This document shows positions 9,702 through 22,560 of a DNA stretch of 64,000 nt, in pieces. The stretch comes from Melampsora larici-populina 98AG31 (lineage: Eukaryota; Basidiomycota; Pucciniomycetes; Pucciniales; Melampsoraceae): contig NW_006768786.1 of the NCBI RefSeq assembly GCF_000204055.1, positions 33,368-97,367 of the forward strand, in the 5' to 3' direction. Every line of letters starts with the position of its first letter. Positions within the stretch are counted from its first letter, which is position 1. A program made the translations under genes and the position numbers. A model generated the notes under the pieces. The model saw only the letters and a program-made list of their open reading frames with translations, made no database searches and had not been told where the DNA came from.

Positions 9702-12700
9702 TAACCCTTACCACTTTTCAACCAACAGTCAATTTCAGACAAGTCAGATTCAGAGAAAGCTAATTCACCACTCAGATACCCCATTCTCACATCACCCCAA
9801 AATATTGTTATTTATGAACAATCACTTCAGAAAAATGAGACTGTAAGAGTGATGAAAAGATCCCCGCAGACCCAGATTACTCAAGAGAGACTGTGGGCTG
9901 CCTTATACTCAATTATTACCAAGCCTCTGACAGATAGATCACACAATTACTTTTCACAATCTCTAAAATATAAAAATCTGCACCAGACTAGCACAAGTAC
10001 CATCCAATCCTGTTGTCCGATTAATCTTGCATCCGGGCAGTTTTGATACTTTTTCAAGGTCAGTCCTGTTGTTTCTACTAGTGATTTGGTTGAGTGAATG
10101 TGTTGTGGAAGCTGCTTGGGGATGCATTCCTCAAGCAAGGGATGTGTGTCTTATATAGATGTCCATCTATCCAATGAAGAACTATATTAATATGAACATG
10201 GTACAACACAGCAATGTCAAAGACATCATGATGAAAAGGAGAATTGTGGGATTTGATTATACTAGGGTCCAGTTGACAGTTTTGATGGACAAAACCAGGA
10301 GGATTCATCAAAGAAAATACAAGAAAGATACATTCAAAAAGCACACAATGTAAAGGAAAATCACACTCGAAGAGCATAAGACAAAAGAAATAGAGAACAA
10401 AAGAAAAGAGAGTGGTCATGATATCACAGTCTGTGATTGTATTCTTGCTTTTTGTTTTTGAATGTTATCTTTTGTTTCTCTTCACATTAGAGTTAACCAG
10501 GATGTGATAGTGTTATGCTTTGTTAGTGTGCAACTGTGCATTTCTCACCTTGTGGAAAGGAAAAGAATGTACTTTTCCATATTGCCTGACCACCATCTGC
10601 TTTAGATTCTCAATTTTCAATTTTGTTTGTTCTTAATCATTTGGTCTTGGTTGCATTTGATTATACAATCACAATTCCTTTGTTTGTGTGACCTGCAATG
10701 CTTGGTACTGTACACTGTAAATAGTATACATTATACCCAAGTGGGAATGGGAAAATAATTAAGAGTATAGTCTGTCATAAAAGGATCTACATACCACTGT
10801 ACACCTGAGCCATGACATCAACACCAGACCACAGGGTAATTCATACCGTCATATGGTGGGCATGGAATACCATCAGATGGCAAGAATCTCTTGGTGGTGG
10901 AGAGCCACCGCCAGATGGTCAGTGGTGTGGCAGTCAGAAGGCAATATTGCATGACCGCTGTTAGATGGGCCATCTGGCGGCCTACAGAGCGTCTCCAAGA
11001 CAGGTTTGTATGCTGCCAATCATTGAGGAGCTGATCAAGGGAACATCCTTGTTCCCTCCCATAGCCACACCATTCACCCCTTGTGGGTTAAGGCATTGAT
11101 GTTGAGGAAGATGGGGAGGAGCTCCCTGACCAAAGAATGGATTCTAGGAGCTCTCCAGCTGTCAGTATAAAAAATGAATGACTAGAACCACATCTATGGA
11201 GGTAAATGTGAAGTCTGAAGTCTAATTTCACAGCCTTCAATTTTACATCCCTTGAAGAGATTTCCTCTTACTGTCTTCGCCAAAAGACTGGTTGATCTCT
11301 CCCCAGACCAACCGGCCAGCCCAGCATGAATTCTGACCAAAATTTCACCTTTTGACCAGAAATCAGCTGGTGATAGTATAGCCATACCTTCCAAAATCTG
11401 GCCAAACTCTGAAAGTTTGGCAAGTGTTTGGCAAGATCTTGACATGTCCACTTTTTTGCTGAGATCTCAACAAAATGCTACCTGTGGGGTACATATGTGC
11501 AGAAGGCTGAGTAAGCAGGTGGCTATCATGTACAATCCCCTCCAAGAGATTTATGTAATCCTTCAGTTTCTGCAGAAGTGTGACCAGGGTTTGTCCAAAC
11601 CCCAACAATTATGATTCCTAAGTGTGGGGATGTGTACATAAAGGTCTGCTCATTTGTCTTTTGAAATGTTAAGTTTGAAGGTGAAATTGTCAAACTTTTG
11701 CACGTCAGATTGTTCAAATTTAAAGATTTGGTTTTTTGACTTTTCAAATCTTTGAAGCTGACTTTAAATTTGAAGGCCAGATCCAAAAATTTGAAAAGTC
11801 AAAAGATCACATGCCAACACTGCATGTGTCAACTTTTTGTAGCTTCCTCTGCCACATCACCTCTATAATCCCCCTTTGACACCTTTCAATTTGTTTGATC
11901 CCATTGAAAACAAGTTTGTAAAAAATCTCATATGGTCACAAAAACATTGATTGTTATCATAGAGCAACATAGTGTCAATTTGCAGTTCCAAAGACCATTT
12001 GTAATTTTTTTCAATCACACTGATCAAACCAAGTGTGTTCTATTCAAGCAGAGTTTAAGTATGCTTCTATTGAATATCAAAGTCCAAAAACGAATAGTAT
12101 GCTGTGGACAACAAGATTTGAAGTTCAAAAGTCCGCTGTGGATACTCTAAATAAATGAATCACATGTGATAAATCTGTAACTCTTTTCACTCCCAGAGCC
12201 TAGTAGCTGGAAGCTGTGATAGATACTCAGGCAGTAATTTTGACGCCATTTGTCAGTAACACAAAGGATGTTACATAAAATTTAGTTGATGAAATTACAC
12301 CAAACCTTTGAGTCAGTGTATGTAGTCAATTAGAATGCTTTTGCCAAGCTGAAACCAGTTACATCATGTATTACACATGATTCAATTATCTACGTGAGCA
12401 GATAGGAGAGCAGATCTACAGCTGTTTCAACAAAGCTTGATTCTTTTGAAAATCTTGTCAACATGTAAAACCTGGATTTTTTCTCGCACTTGGTTTTGTC
12501 TCTCCGCTAATTGAAAGAATACAGGAAAGATGAAACCTGTAATCAAGTTGTCTTTCGGTTTTTACCCACTGCGGAGACAACTTTCTCCAAGAAAAAGCTG
12601 TCAACCTTTCTTCAAACAGCTGTATATGTCATGCTAGTGTAATGAGCCATGTACAAGCATATGCTCATAGTGTAACATCCACACTTTAATAACACCTTGT

Positions 12701-13811
12701 ACTCTGAAGCCCATGAGAGCTTCTAATCTTCATGTTACAATCTATTAACTATGCAATGACTCTTGCTCCTATCCTGTTGGAGCCATTACAGCTAGCCACT
12801 CATTCACTCAGCCTGCTGAAAAATGTAGTGTGGTGTTATTGCTCAGGTGTAAAGTGATGGATCATTTCATGACAAACTATGCTCTTAATCATGTTACAAT
12901 TCCCACTTGTGGAAAATGTATGAAGTTTACAGTGGTAGCAAGATGTTCAAAACCTGACTCAAAATGTTGTGTTCCTGCCTTGGCATACATTTGTTTTCAA
13001 TCTATAAAAAGTGACCTGTCCCTCCTATTCTGCTTAGCTCAACTCTCCTAACAAATTTCAACACCTGGAAACCAATTCTATACCACAATATTTCAATTGC
13101 CCAATCTATCAATACAAAAATTCTCTGCTGTACCAATTTTTATTCCACCCATTTTGTAACAACTACTTTGTCATCTGTCTTCTTTTGGTCTACTAGTATT
13201 CATCTCTGTTTTCTTGAATCTCTCACTAAGACTACAACCTTTAAACTTGATATATGCCCTTTGTTTGAGCTTGCTTGTGATAGTGAGAATATTTGTAATC
13301 AACATGCCTTTCTCAACTTTTGTGGCAAATGTGGTCTGCAATCTTATACCACCTGGTTTTCTATAATTAGGATAAACAAATATTGGCCTGGACTTCAAAG
13401 TGTGCTTAGGTGACAGATTCCATCTTTGTGTCTTGAAAGGTGTGTAAAATTCTGAGTCGGAGCTAGGTAAGCAGGTGTTAGGAACTGCTTCATTTTGGCA
13501 GTTTCAGTGTTTCCGGGCAAATTGTGGAACAGTCAAGCTGTGGCGGGCATGCCCGCACATTCTCTAGTGTTCTATAATCACAAGAAACTTATGCTAAAAA
13601 TACAATACAATGAGTTTGAGAAATTCTATTTAAATGATAATGAAAGAATTGTAAGAAAGACAAGTGAATTAAAAGGGGGTTGAGATCATGATCAAGAAAA
13701 CCAAATCATTGGGTGATGTTCTTTCTGATTATACATGATTTAGTATTATTAACACCAACGGCCTAAGCAAGATTGACGGGTTGTACTAATAGCATTGTTT
13801 TTCAAAACTAA
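9702..13811. other. Gene-poor, repeat-like interval
   Basis: No open frame longer than about 113 codons and no recognisable domain. The first bases are the displaced upstream flank of the SurE gene. Around 11660-11815 lies an imperfect palindrome rich in CTTTTCAAATTT-type words, suggesting an old MITE. A TATA-like CTATAAAAAG at about 13000 inside a stretch beginning near 12635 might belong to a solo LTR, but no paired end was found. Confidence 0.5.
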
Positions 13812-14966
13812 TTATCCTCTGCTTGCTTCATCTAACGCTGCAGTTACTTCTTCTTTAGACCTTGTAGCTGATACGTCTGATTGTCCAGTGAGTTTGGTAT
13901 CTGATTGTTCAACATCACCTTTTGTGGATTCAGCCAATTTTTCTTCAGGAGTTGATGATTGTTCAACATCAGTTTTTCCCGTTTCAAGTACCTCTCCCCT
14001 GGAAGTGGGAGCTTGTTTCTCATCAGATTTCTTTCCAGAATTCGATTCTTTTCCAGCTTCGATGCCATCTGGATTTGCTGATTGAGGTAAGATTCCCTCC
14101 TCATTCAATTGAGGGGTAGGGTCAGCAGCCTCAGCTAATCTTTCGCTGCCTGGATAGATAATTATTTGAAATTATCATGTCAGTCAGCCATCAAGTTTAT
14201 TCAAGTTGCAATGAACAAAAACTTGGCCCGTACCGTCGATGATTTTCTCAAAGGCTTCAGCCATGGCTTTGTAATTTGTCTTTATCACACTGATACAAAC
14301 AAAAGAATTAGTATATGTGAGATAAATAGATTGAAAAATTTGATGAGGTTGCACGACTTTTAGGCGCCCATAAGACGTCAAATTCCTCGTAAAAATGGGT
14401 GGTTTTTACTAACTTGGCATCTTCTGGACTGGCCGCAATTGCATCCAAAGCTTTTCTGGAAGGAAATGAGGATATCAGTTACCCGCACTGCTAGTTGATA
14501 TCTTCGGAAAGGGAAGATTCACTGACATAAGGACTTCACCAGATGCCTTGGCTACTGTCATTGCCTTCTTGACTTCCTCGTCCTGAGTGGCATTAGAGAG
14601 CTTGGTGGATTTATAAAGTTCATCTTGAGCTTTCAAAACTGTTGGTATTAATCCTTTCACCGTATCAGTTCCTTTTTGGATCTCAGATGAATTAGAAGCA
14701 AAGTTGGCAACACTTTGATCCATATTGAAACCCATCTTCACTACATCCTGAAACATTGCACTGATTTTTTTTTGGATTGGAGTTTCGTCTTGTCCTGTGG
14801 TTTCTTTTAGATCATGACCTGGCTCCTCTTCTCTTCGGAGAAGTAATGTCTTCTTCAGACTCCGTCTAACTTTTCTTTCTAAGCCATGAGGGAGGGCATG
14901 AGATAATTGAAACAAGGATGAAGCAAGTGTGATCAAAAGAAATAAACTGTTGGATTGGCAGTGCAT
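13812..14966 (-). CDS. Secreted protein of unknown function (candidate effector)
   Basis: Four exons fit: 14966-14527, 14455-14414, 14289-14234 and 14149-13812 (291 residues). The N-terminus is a clear signal peptide: Asn/Ser polar start, hydrophobic SLFLLITLASSLFQL, then a likely cleavage before LPHGLE. Residues from about 26 to 50 are basic (RKVRRSLKK, LLLRREEE) and include dibasic sites that a Kex2-type protease could cut. The middle is helical with alternating charge (MFQDVVKMGFNMDQSV, TVKGLIPTVLKAQDELY, EVKKAMTVAKASGEVL). The last 100 residues are disordered, Glu/Ser/Thr-rich, and contain two loose repeats around DVEQS. The only Cys of the mature region would be absent; the Cys near the start lies within the signal peptide. 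No domain is recognised. Secreted proteins of this type are common in rust secretomes, which is the only basis for the effector suggestion. Confidence 0.75.
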
Positions 14967-15815
14967 GGTTTTCGAACTGAAGTTTTGCTAGTTTATTGCA
15001 AGAAGATTTAAATTGAAGGTGAATGTTTTGAAATACCAGTCCTGACTAGTTTGTTAAGATTATAAGCGGGTTCTAGAAGCATTTTAAATTCCAATGGCCT
15101 GCATCGTCGGTAGACTTGAAAACCGAATCGAAATATCTTGTGATCGTTGTGAAGCTACGGCTAACTCGCGCCCCACTCGCCTCTTGTCTCCGATAGCGAA
15201 AACCTTATGGTGCCCAGCCGCCGCGACCGATGTCATACGTAGCCCAAAAGAACTTCACAAGCCGAATGCGTTCACTCGGTGTCTTGTTCGTTGCTTCTTT
15301 GCAAAATAGATACACAGCCATTTTATATCTCACTCATCTTTGACGAACTGGTTGTCTTCGAGCTTCACGTGCCACTGTGATCGTTATGCGGATAGACACA
15401 TTCCATTCCTTGCTCATATCGAATGCCCCACCGATAACATATCCCCTTTTCCAATAAACCAGCGCCGAACAGAAACCCTTCTTTCAATTCAGACTTTTAG
15501 ACATGAGTGTCACCAAGAAACCAAAATGACTACCTACCAACTTAGGCTTGCTAAAGTTCTCGGAGGACATCCCCACAAAACTTTGCGTACAAGCATGCCG
15601 ATGTGCACACACTTCGACAGATATCGGTTCCTCTTCTAACAAACATATTGCTCAAACAGACTCGAGCCTCATCTCATTTTCTGCTCAAATTCTCATCTCA
15701 AAATTAGCCTCAGCCTCTGAAATCCAGAAGTTGTGAAAATGGTGCCGCGAAGGGGTCTGGTCTTTTGTTGTATATGGGTGGTGCACTCTTGCCCGCAACA
15801 ACACACAAAAATATT
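14967..15815. other. Intergenic region without a supported gene
   Basis: Holds the promoter side of the secreted protein gene and the downstream side of the tRNA gene. Open frames up to 99 codons occur, but none shows a domain, a signal peptide or splice continuity. Confidence 0.5.
15807..15811 (-). terminator. RNA polymerase III terminator of the tRNA gene
   Basis: Run of five T on the transcribed (minus) sense, four bases past the discriminator base of the tRNA. Confidence 0.65.
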
Positions 15816-15895
15816 TGCACTGTCGGGGATTCGAACCCCGGACTAAAGCTGTTCACGATGGAAGGCTTCAATGCTAACCGCTACACCAACAGCGC
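15816..15895 (-). tRNA. tRNA-Gly (anticodon UCC) with a short intron
   Basis: The minus strand folds as a full cloverleaf. The 7-bp acceptor stem is GCGCTGT with ACAGTGC, plus discriminator A. The D arm is GTGT/GCAT. The T arm is CGGGG, loop TTCGAAT, CCCCG. Box A (TGGTGTAGCGG) and box B (GGTTCGAATCC) match the Pol III consensus. The anticodon stem GAAGC/GCTTT closes a 15-base loop. Removing about 8 bases after position 37 leaves CTTCCAA, the usual loop of tRNA-Gly(UCC). The intron is inferred from that loop length. If no intron is spliced, the gene would be a tRNA pseudogene. Confidence 0.78.
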
Positions 15896-16819
15896 CATGT
15901 ACAAGACTTTGACAGCGCAGTACAGAGCCCTGGATGGTTTTGAATAAGCCATGCTATATATATAAGCAAGGCACGACAACATCAGAAGGAAAATATAGGT
16001 TTTGTTCGGTACAATGGTCACTCTCGTCCCGTCGTGTGATTATAGCAAATCGAGCTGTCTACAGCGACGTCACGTTGGCGGTCGATTGCAAAGAGGTGAA
16101 ATGTCGATCTTATTGGTCTTGATGAAAATTCTTCATCAATACCCCAGAGACTCTGTGAGCTAAAATGTGTTGTGGCAATCTCCCATATGCCTTGGGCACA
16201 TGCAACAAGAAAATACATTAAGTTGAAAAATCTTTTCCGTTGCAGTGTCGCAGTCAATGATTTTCGATTGTGAATTAATGATTTGGAAAGCTTTACATCA
16301 GAGCTGGGACAACGGCAGTGAGTCATTAACGATTACAAGTTGAACCCTACAGGAACGCGATACCTTTGATACCTGGAGTCAGAGTGCGAGACAAGCTAGT
16401 GACCGGATGTGCTGTGCATATCAACATGTCAGAGTCCCAGGCTTTCAATCTCGAAGCACACTTCAACACATCGACTTTTGCGATAACCAGTATGTTTTCG
16501 TCACCGGGAACTACAAGGCAATCGTATGGTGTGAAGCAGTGGCTGGCATCACAGTCGGCGGATTCATTTACTGTAAGCGATGAGATTACATGTAAGGATA
16601 GCGCAAGCACTCGATGAAAAATCTACCTCATATAAAGTTTGAAATCAGGGTCTGACCTGGCGAGATCCATATTGATACGGTTGACAAGCCGGACGCAGGC
16701 GCAGCAAAATCGGGGTTTCTCGGCGACTTGATTTTCTGTTTTACGAAGCGCCTAGATCAATGAGCGTGTTGGATATGCAATGTTATTTCCTCAAAGGAGA
16801 CGTAGCAAACCTCCAATCT
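15896..16819. other. Intergenic region with one weak cysteine-containing frame
   Basis: The minus frame at 16610-16347 (87 codons) has a hydrophobic start and spaced Cys residues (ADCDASHCFTPYDC), as small secreted proteins do. I cannot find a convincing signal-peptide exon or stop context, so it is not called as a gene. Nothing else is supported. Confidence 0.3.
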
Positions 16820-17424
16820 TCAGACCAGTCGTGTGCCAGCATCAGGGCTCCTTTCCCGTGGGTCAACAGCTCCCCACTCAGCCATCCCAGGCGGGCGAGG
16901 TACCCGAACTTGTTCACCGTCCCATTCCCAATTTCTCTGGCGATTCTTTTTGTTGTTCACCTCAGGTGCTTGCTGGGTACCGCCTGGACGTGCGGAGACG
17001 AACGAGTCTCCTACGTCGCCCGGTTGACTTAATCGAAAATACTCTTCACGTAGGTCAACTCGCTTACGGTTACGATCGAGCTGGAGTCGTTCTTCCTCGG
17101 CAAGGGTGTGAACCCGAGTAGCGTTATAATCGTACCGGGTTTGTGTCAATTTAGATAACAGGAATGATCCAGTCAACAGGGTTCCTGTAGCAGACGATGA
17201 TTTGGAATACAAGTGAGGAAGTAATTTATGCCGTAGTTGATGGATATGCACTTGCCAACGAAGGGTACACCAAAGAAGATAACCGGTCTCCGTCGAATTT
17301 GAGAGAGGGCAAGTCGAAGGAGCGGATGGCGATTGCTTTGGAAATTGTCAGAACAGACTTTAGGTTCCGGTGAGAAATCAAACAGTACTGACCTGTCCAA
17401 TGGGCGACGAGAAAAACTAGACAT
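16820..17424 (-). CDS. COX16: Cytochrome c oxidase assembly factor COX16
   Basis: COX16 is a small inner-membrane protein of mitochondria needed to assemble complex IV. Two exons fit: 17424-17256 and 17184-16820 (177 residues). Family signatures are clear: a basic N-terminal part, PVIFFGVPFV entering the single membrane helix, GTLLTGSFLLSKLTQTRYDY across the splice junction, then LAEEERLQLDRNRKRVDLREEYFRL and EQVRVPRPPGMAEW near the end. The intron has a GC donor (GCAAGT) and an AG acceptor, and this is the only way to join the two conserved halves in frame. A second, optional GT-AG intron (donor GTCAGT after codon 11) would remove a poorly conserved stretch between MSSFSRRPLD and NRHPLLRL and still keep the frame. 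A low-complexity insert of about 25 residues separates EEYFRL from VRVPRP, where short homologues have only a few residues. Confidence 0.88.
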
Positions 17425-18859
17425 TCGATGCTCAAATAAAAGTGGCCCAGAATCAAAAAGCTTGAGGTTTGATTCGCGAAATCGCCAGTGAGGATTTCAC
17501 GGAAAGCGCAATTTGACCACTGTAGAAACACATGTCACATCTTGTATCTGTCAGTATCTGTGTGAAGATGCGGTGACTGGTTCAAAGCCGCATCTATGTG
17601 CCGCACTGTGAACACATTAATTGAACCACGCAGAGTTTGATCTGACTCGGTGCTTCGCCTCCAGCCTCCAACAATTTGTTGACCACATGATACGGACACG
17701 GTCACCGGGTGGTGTCGAGTCTATAAATCAGCAAGGCCTTACATTTTATCGCATGTCTTTGCAATCGAGACCTTGTTCATCTTGCGTGCGTGGTCATCAT
17801 ATCGAGCCTCTCGTGCCCCATCTGGGACAGTCGTGCGCTTGATGGATTTCGTTGGATTTTGCACGTTATTATTATGAGGACATGATCAAGCTGAAGCCAG
17901 ACGTTTGCGGCCTCGTCATAGGAGAAGCGGACCAGATGTATTTCAACCGTCGCAAATGATCCGGGTGGTCAAGACAAGACAAGACAAGTCTCATGCAAGG
18001 GCGCTCGTCTGGGACCTAAATCGCAGTTGTGCAACACAACATGACACAGGTTTCTGGCCAAATGGACGAGAAATTGGTGAATAGCGCGCAGGAAAATATA
18101 ATGATAGGCAGGGTACATATATCAACCAGAGTCCAAGTCGGTGGCCCAAGAGCTTTACTGGTTCAAACAATTCCACAATTAGATGACTGGGCGAAAGTCA
18201 TGCTGACTTGAAGATCTCGAAAACGTATGATCAGATATGCATAGCGATAGCGCTTGAATTCCCGGCGGCTCAGGTGGCGGCTCACTCAAGGACACGACTA
18301 AAAGCTCGAGTTGGACGGGGAAGGTTTAACCGACCGTTCCAAATTGATTATTAAGGTTGGGCTGCAAGTACTTGAAGCGCAGACCTTCAACGCGGCAGCT
18401 CAGCCAATCTGACCCGGTCACTGAAGGGTTGAATGTGAACCCCAGTCTGCAGCCATAGTGACTGCCTGGTTGATCCTGTGGTGATATCTTATACCTCAGA
18501 TATCTGCCTGGCTCAACGAAGTACTATCTGGAATTATCCACCAGTGACACGCAAGTACTGAAGGTGACCCATAGACCACTAGAGCACATAGAATTCATTG
18601 TGAAGCAAGCTCATCATCAGTTACTCAATTGACGCGTATAGTTGCTGTTTATATCCCGATTGTGATTTACTCAACAAAACTACAGCAAATTCCTTCAACG
18701 ACCTCTTCATCGCCATTCTTAGTCCACTCCCACCCATCGATATACCTTTCGCCATCTGTTCGGCGATTCTTGGTGCGGCTACACACTACACCTTACCTCA
18801 TAAATTACCCTATATCTCAGTACCTTCAGCATCGACACTTTCGAAAATCTTAATATATA
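17425..18859. other. Divergent intergenic region between COX16 and the peptide transporter
   Basis: No gene supported. It must contain both promoters and the 5' UTR of the transporter. The last 200 bp are C/T-rich, as fungal leaders often are. An open frame at 18629-18853 has no coding character I can recognise and is taken as leader. Confidence 0.5.
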
Positions 18860-21800
18860 ATGGTCATGTCTTTGAGAAAAACTCAAACACCCCCCGTAGA
18901 CGAATCACGAGGACATTTTGGGGTAGTACGCGACAGTGAACCACCAATCCAACATCAAGATTCTTTCTTTCCGCACATAGATGAAGACCAATCGCTCGGG
19001 GAAGGCGACTCATCTTCTTTCCTTGACGCTACTCTTGCGCCTTCCAGATCCCGATCTTTTAGAAGCTCGGGCGAAAGAACATATAGTTCCCGCCTGGATC
19101 ACCCTCAGGAAAAAACCTCACTTGCTGGCCAAGATGATACGGAAAAAGCAAGGTCGGAAAATGCAAGTGTAAAGTCTGACGGAACAAGAGAACACATTCC
19201 AAGCGAGGTCCATATGTTCTCCTTGGAAGATGACTCAAGTCTCCCTGTCATGACGGTAAGGTCGATCTTGGTAGGAATCCTGGAAGGCATTTTGGGCGCC
19301 GCTGTTACACAAGTTAGTGCCCACACATTCCGCGATAAAATTACTGAGAGGGAAGCTAGGATCTAATTTTGGCGTCGAATAGTTATTCATGTTCAAGCCG
19401 GTTCACCTTCGTCTGCAACCTCTTTTTCTACAAATTACATCGATGCTTTTGGGAAGGGGACTGGCCCTAATACCCGGACCCAAATGGTGGAACCCAGGTC
19501 CATTCAGCATTGTAAGTTTTCAATCTGCTTTTGGTAAAAATCGAGAGCTCATGCGTTCCTTGAATAAACAGAAAGAAACCACATTCGCTTCCATTATGTC
19601 TACTTCGGCGAGTGTTGGTGCCTTCGCCATCGAGGTTGGTTTCAACACGTCTCTAGCTCCGTGATCTATCTTGCAAGATAGAACAGCTGAGATCAATAAT
19701 TCCTTCACCCACGTTTTTGAACCTGGATTTTAGATGTTGGCAGCCAAAGATCTATATTTCGATCAAGTCTCAAGTCTTGGAGTCTCTCTCCTTGTACTTC
19801 TGAGCTCACAGATGATAGGATACGGCTGGGCAGGGTGAGTAACTTCATTCATGATTTATACCGATGTGACTCTGAAAATACAATCCTCTTCTGAACAGAT
19901 TATTACAGCCTATTCTTGTTTATCCTGCGCAAGTTGTTTACCCGTGAGCAACTTTCTTAGCCTGTCCACACCTATTTTGGAAAAATCATAGGCTGAATTC
20001 TTGTCTCACGAGACAACTTTTATAGAGACGTATTACCATCTGTTGCTCTGTTCCACTCACTTCACGGCGAAGGTCAACACACAAAGGATCAGCTGTCGTT
20101 TTTCAAGAAGGCTTTCTTCAGCATGGGATTTTGTAAGCACTTTTCATCGATTAAAGAAATCATCCACCACACTAGCCCGATTCCATTAGAATTCGACCTG
20201 CTAATACCGTGTATTCTATTTTAGACGAGATTTTTCCTACCTACATAGCTCCAGCATTCCAAGCAATCAGTTTCTTTTGCCTTACCCTTCCTCCGAATCC
20301 CTTGATAACAAATCTTTTCGGGGGAGCAAAACCATTTGAAGGGCTGGGATTTCTGAATATTTCTGGTGACTGGGCATTGATAGGAGCACACGGTCCCTTT
20401 TTTACGCCCCTGAGCGCTCAAGTAAGTTTTCGGTCTTGAACCTCGATATCAAGTGACCGGGTCTGACCATATGCCTTGCATAGTTTCACCATATTGTTGG
20501 TGTATTCTTTTCATTGTTCATATTATCCTTGGTTTATAGCCAGTCTTGGTTTGGTGAGTTCCTTTCTCTGCTAACCATACCTTCCTCACTTTCATGGAGG
20601 TTTCAAAGCGAATTTTATTTACGAAAGAACTTTGCTCTTTTGTGTTATAGATGCTGGAGTGGCCCAAAATTTCCCATTTTTGTCTGTCTCTTTGCTCACC
20701 GCTCAGGGAACGCCGTATCCTATCAAAAAAGTCATCAATGGTGACGGAACCCCTAATGAAGACGCCATCACGCAAATCGGTCTACCCTCTTTCACTTCGA
20801 CATACGTGATCGCTCAAGTGTTTGCATCTTTGGCGGCTGCATCGGCGATCACTCACGTGTTATTGTACAACTATAAAATCATCTTGCAATTATTCAAAAG
20901 AAAAGGCAACGCCGAAGGCATAGACCCTCACAGAATCGTGTGTCAAAAATACCGGGATTTTCCGGTGTGGTGAGTTATCCTTCGGCATCACAAGCACGAA
21001 TCTTGCGACTCGCTAATCATGAGCATCTTCAAATAGGGGTTTCTGTTTGATCAGCTTGATATCTATCGGCATGGCGCTAGGGGCATCCGCTCTTGACAAA
21101 TCGGGCCTATCTCCTCTTGGCCTTTTGGTGGCGATTGCTATCTCTGGTCTTCTTACGTGAGTGAAAGTATTGTATTAGTATACCTAAGCGCGCTCAAGTG
21201 CCCACATGATTTTTCTTGTCGTACCCTCTCGGGCACCAAAGCTTGGCTGTTGGTTTCCTGACAGCTATCACAGGCTTTCATCTGAATATGAACGGTGTGG
21301 TACAAATGTTGGGGGGGTTGATGTTCCCTGGAAATGCATATGGGAATATGTATTTCACAACTTTCGGAGCCTCCACCGTAGCCCAATCTATGAATATGAT
21401 CAAAGATCTCAAACTAGGTACGTAATATCCTATTTCACTAGCCTATCAAAGGATCACATCTGAACCTCATATTTCACACCTACAGGCCAGTATATGCACA
21501 TCTCGCAGAGTATGGTAGTCATATCTCAGTTGATTGGGACTTTGGTCGGGGCTCTCGTGAATTACGCTATGATGAAAGCCTTAATTGGGAGTCAACGTGA
21601 AGTGTTGCTTCTACCAAATGGTAATGGTGTCTTTTCAGGATTTGCGATTGCTGCGTTTGAATCACACGCAGTCAGGTGAGATCAATTTTCTAATCTCCTA
21701 TCCTTCACCTACGTCTGCCTTTTCGTCCTTGCAATATTGACACCATGTTTTGATTTGTTCCAGCTGGGGGGCCTTCTCTACCAAGTTGTTCATGGCCAAT

Positions 21801-22560
21801 CAACGTTACGTAAGTCTCGAATTCTTCATCATAGTGTCTTACGAGATTCTGACCATGTATCATCCATAAATTCTACAGGTCGCAATCCCGGCTGCCCTTG
21901 GTGTTGGACTCTTTTTGCCAATACCCATATTCATGGCGCATAAATACTGGCCACGACTGAAACTAAACTTGATCAACGTACCATTGGTTACTGGGTCCAT
22001 CTCTTCTGGATACTCAGGTACGAATATCTTCTCATGATGCCGTTACTTTACCATGATATCTTATCACCTTTACTTTCCCGTGAATTTCATACACTTCTAG
22101 GTGCTACTGCCGGTAGATTTGTAAATATAATCATTGGACTGATGTCACAATTTTACGCACGACGATATCTACCTGAATGGTAAGTACTCGAATCCGCATA
22201 ATTCTTTGTATGTATGATGAAAACAAACACCAATCAAATCTCAATCTTTTAAAACAGGTTCAAGAAGTATAATTACGTTTGCTCAGCTGCTTTAGATGGT
22301 GGAGCACAGATCGTCATTCTAATATTGGCAATCTTTTTCCAAGGTGGTGCGGGCTACCAAGTCCACTTTCCTACGTCAGTGATCCTTGCATATTGACACT
22401 CAAGACCAATTCAACCCCATCCTGTTTCTCAATCTCCACATCTGCATACTGACTGACCTCATGCTTTTTGCCAATCTTTAGTTATTTTCTTAATCCAGAC
22501 CCAAGTATACCCAAAGATTATTGCTATATGGCACCCCAGGCTTCACAGAAAGCTGAATAG
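18860..22560 (+). CDS. Oligopeptide transporter, OPT family
   Basis: OPT proteins import small peptides (and in some clades siderophores or glutathione) by proton symport, usually at the plasma membrane. Seventeen exons fit with every junction in frame: 18860-19312, 19383-19511, 19572-19634, 19734-19834, 19899-19943, 20026-20132, 20225-20421, 20484-20553, 20651-20969, 21037-21156, 21242-21417, 21486-21675, 21764-21809, 21879-22017, 22101-22179, 22258-22374 and 22482-22560, for 809 residues. About 130 hydrophilic residues precede the first helix (MTVRSILVGILEGILGAAVTQ). Family motifs include the NPGPFSIKE loop, SGDWALIGAHGPFFTPLSAQ, GLPSFTSTYVIAQ, GFHLNMNGVVQMLGGLMFPGN and a C-terminal YFLNPDPSIPKDYCY. 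Length fits eukaryotic OPTs. No disrupted frame. Substrate cannot be read from sequence. Confidence 0.93.

Noticed and set aside
12635..13150. Possible solo LTR with TATA-like box
   Set aside because: No TG/CA end pair, target duplication or second copy could be identified in the window.
13844..14119. Overlapping frames on both strands in the last exon of the secreted protein gene
   Set aside because: They are shadows of a low-complexity exon; only the frame continuing from the signal peptide through three introns is kept.
16347..16610. Cys-containing minus frame resembling a small secreted protein
   Set aside because: No signal-peptide exon could be joined convincingly; left as a note only.
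18460..18480. CCTGGTTGATCCTG, identical to bases near the 5' end of 18S rRNA
   Set aside because: The match stops after 14 bases, and the following rRNA sequence (CCAGTAGTCATATG) is absent.
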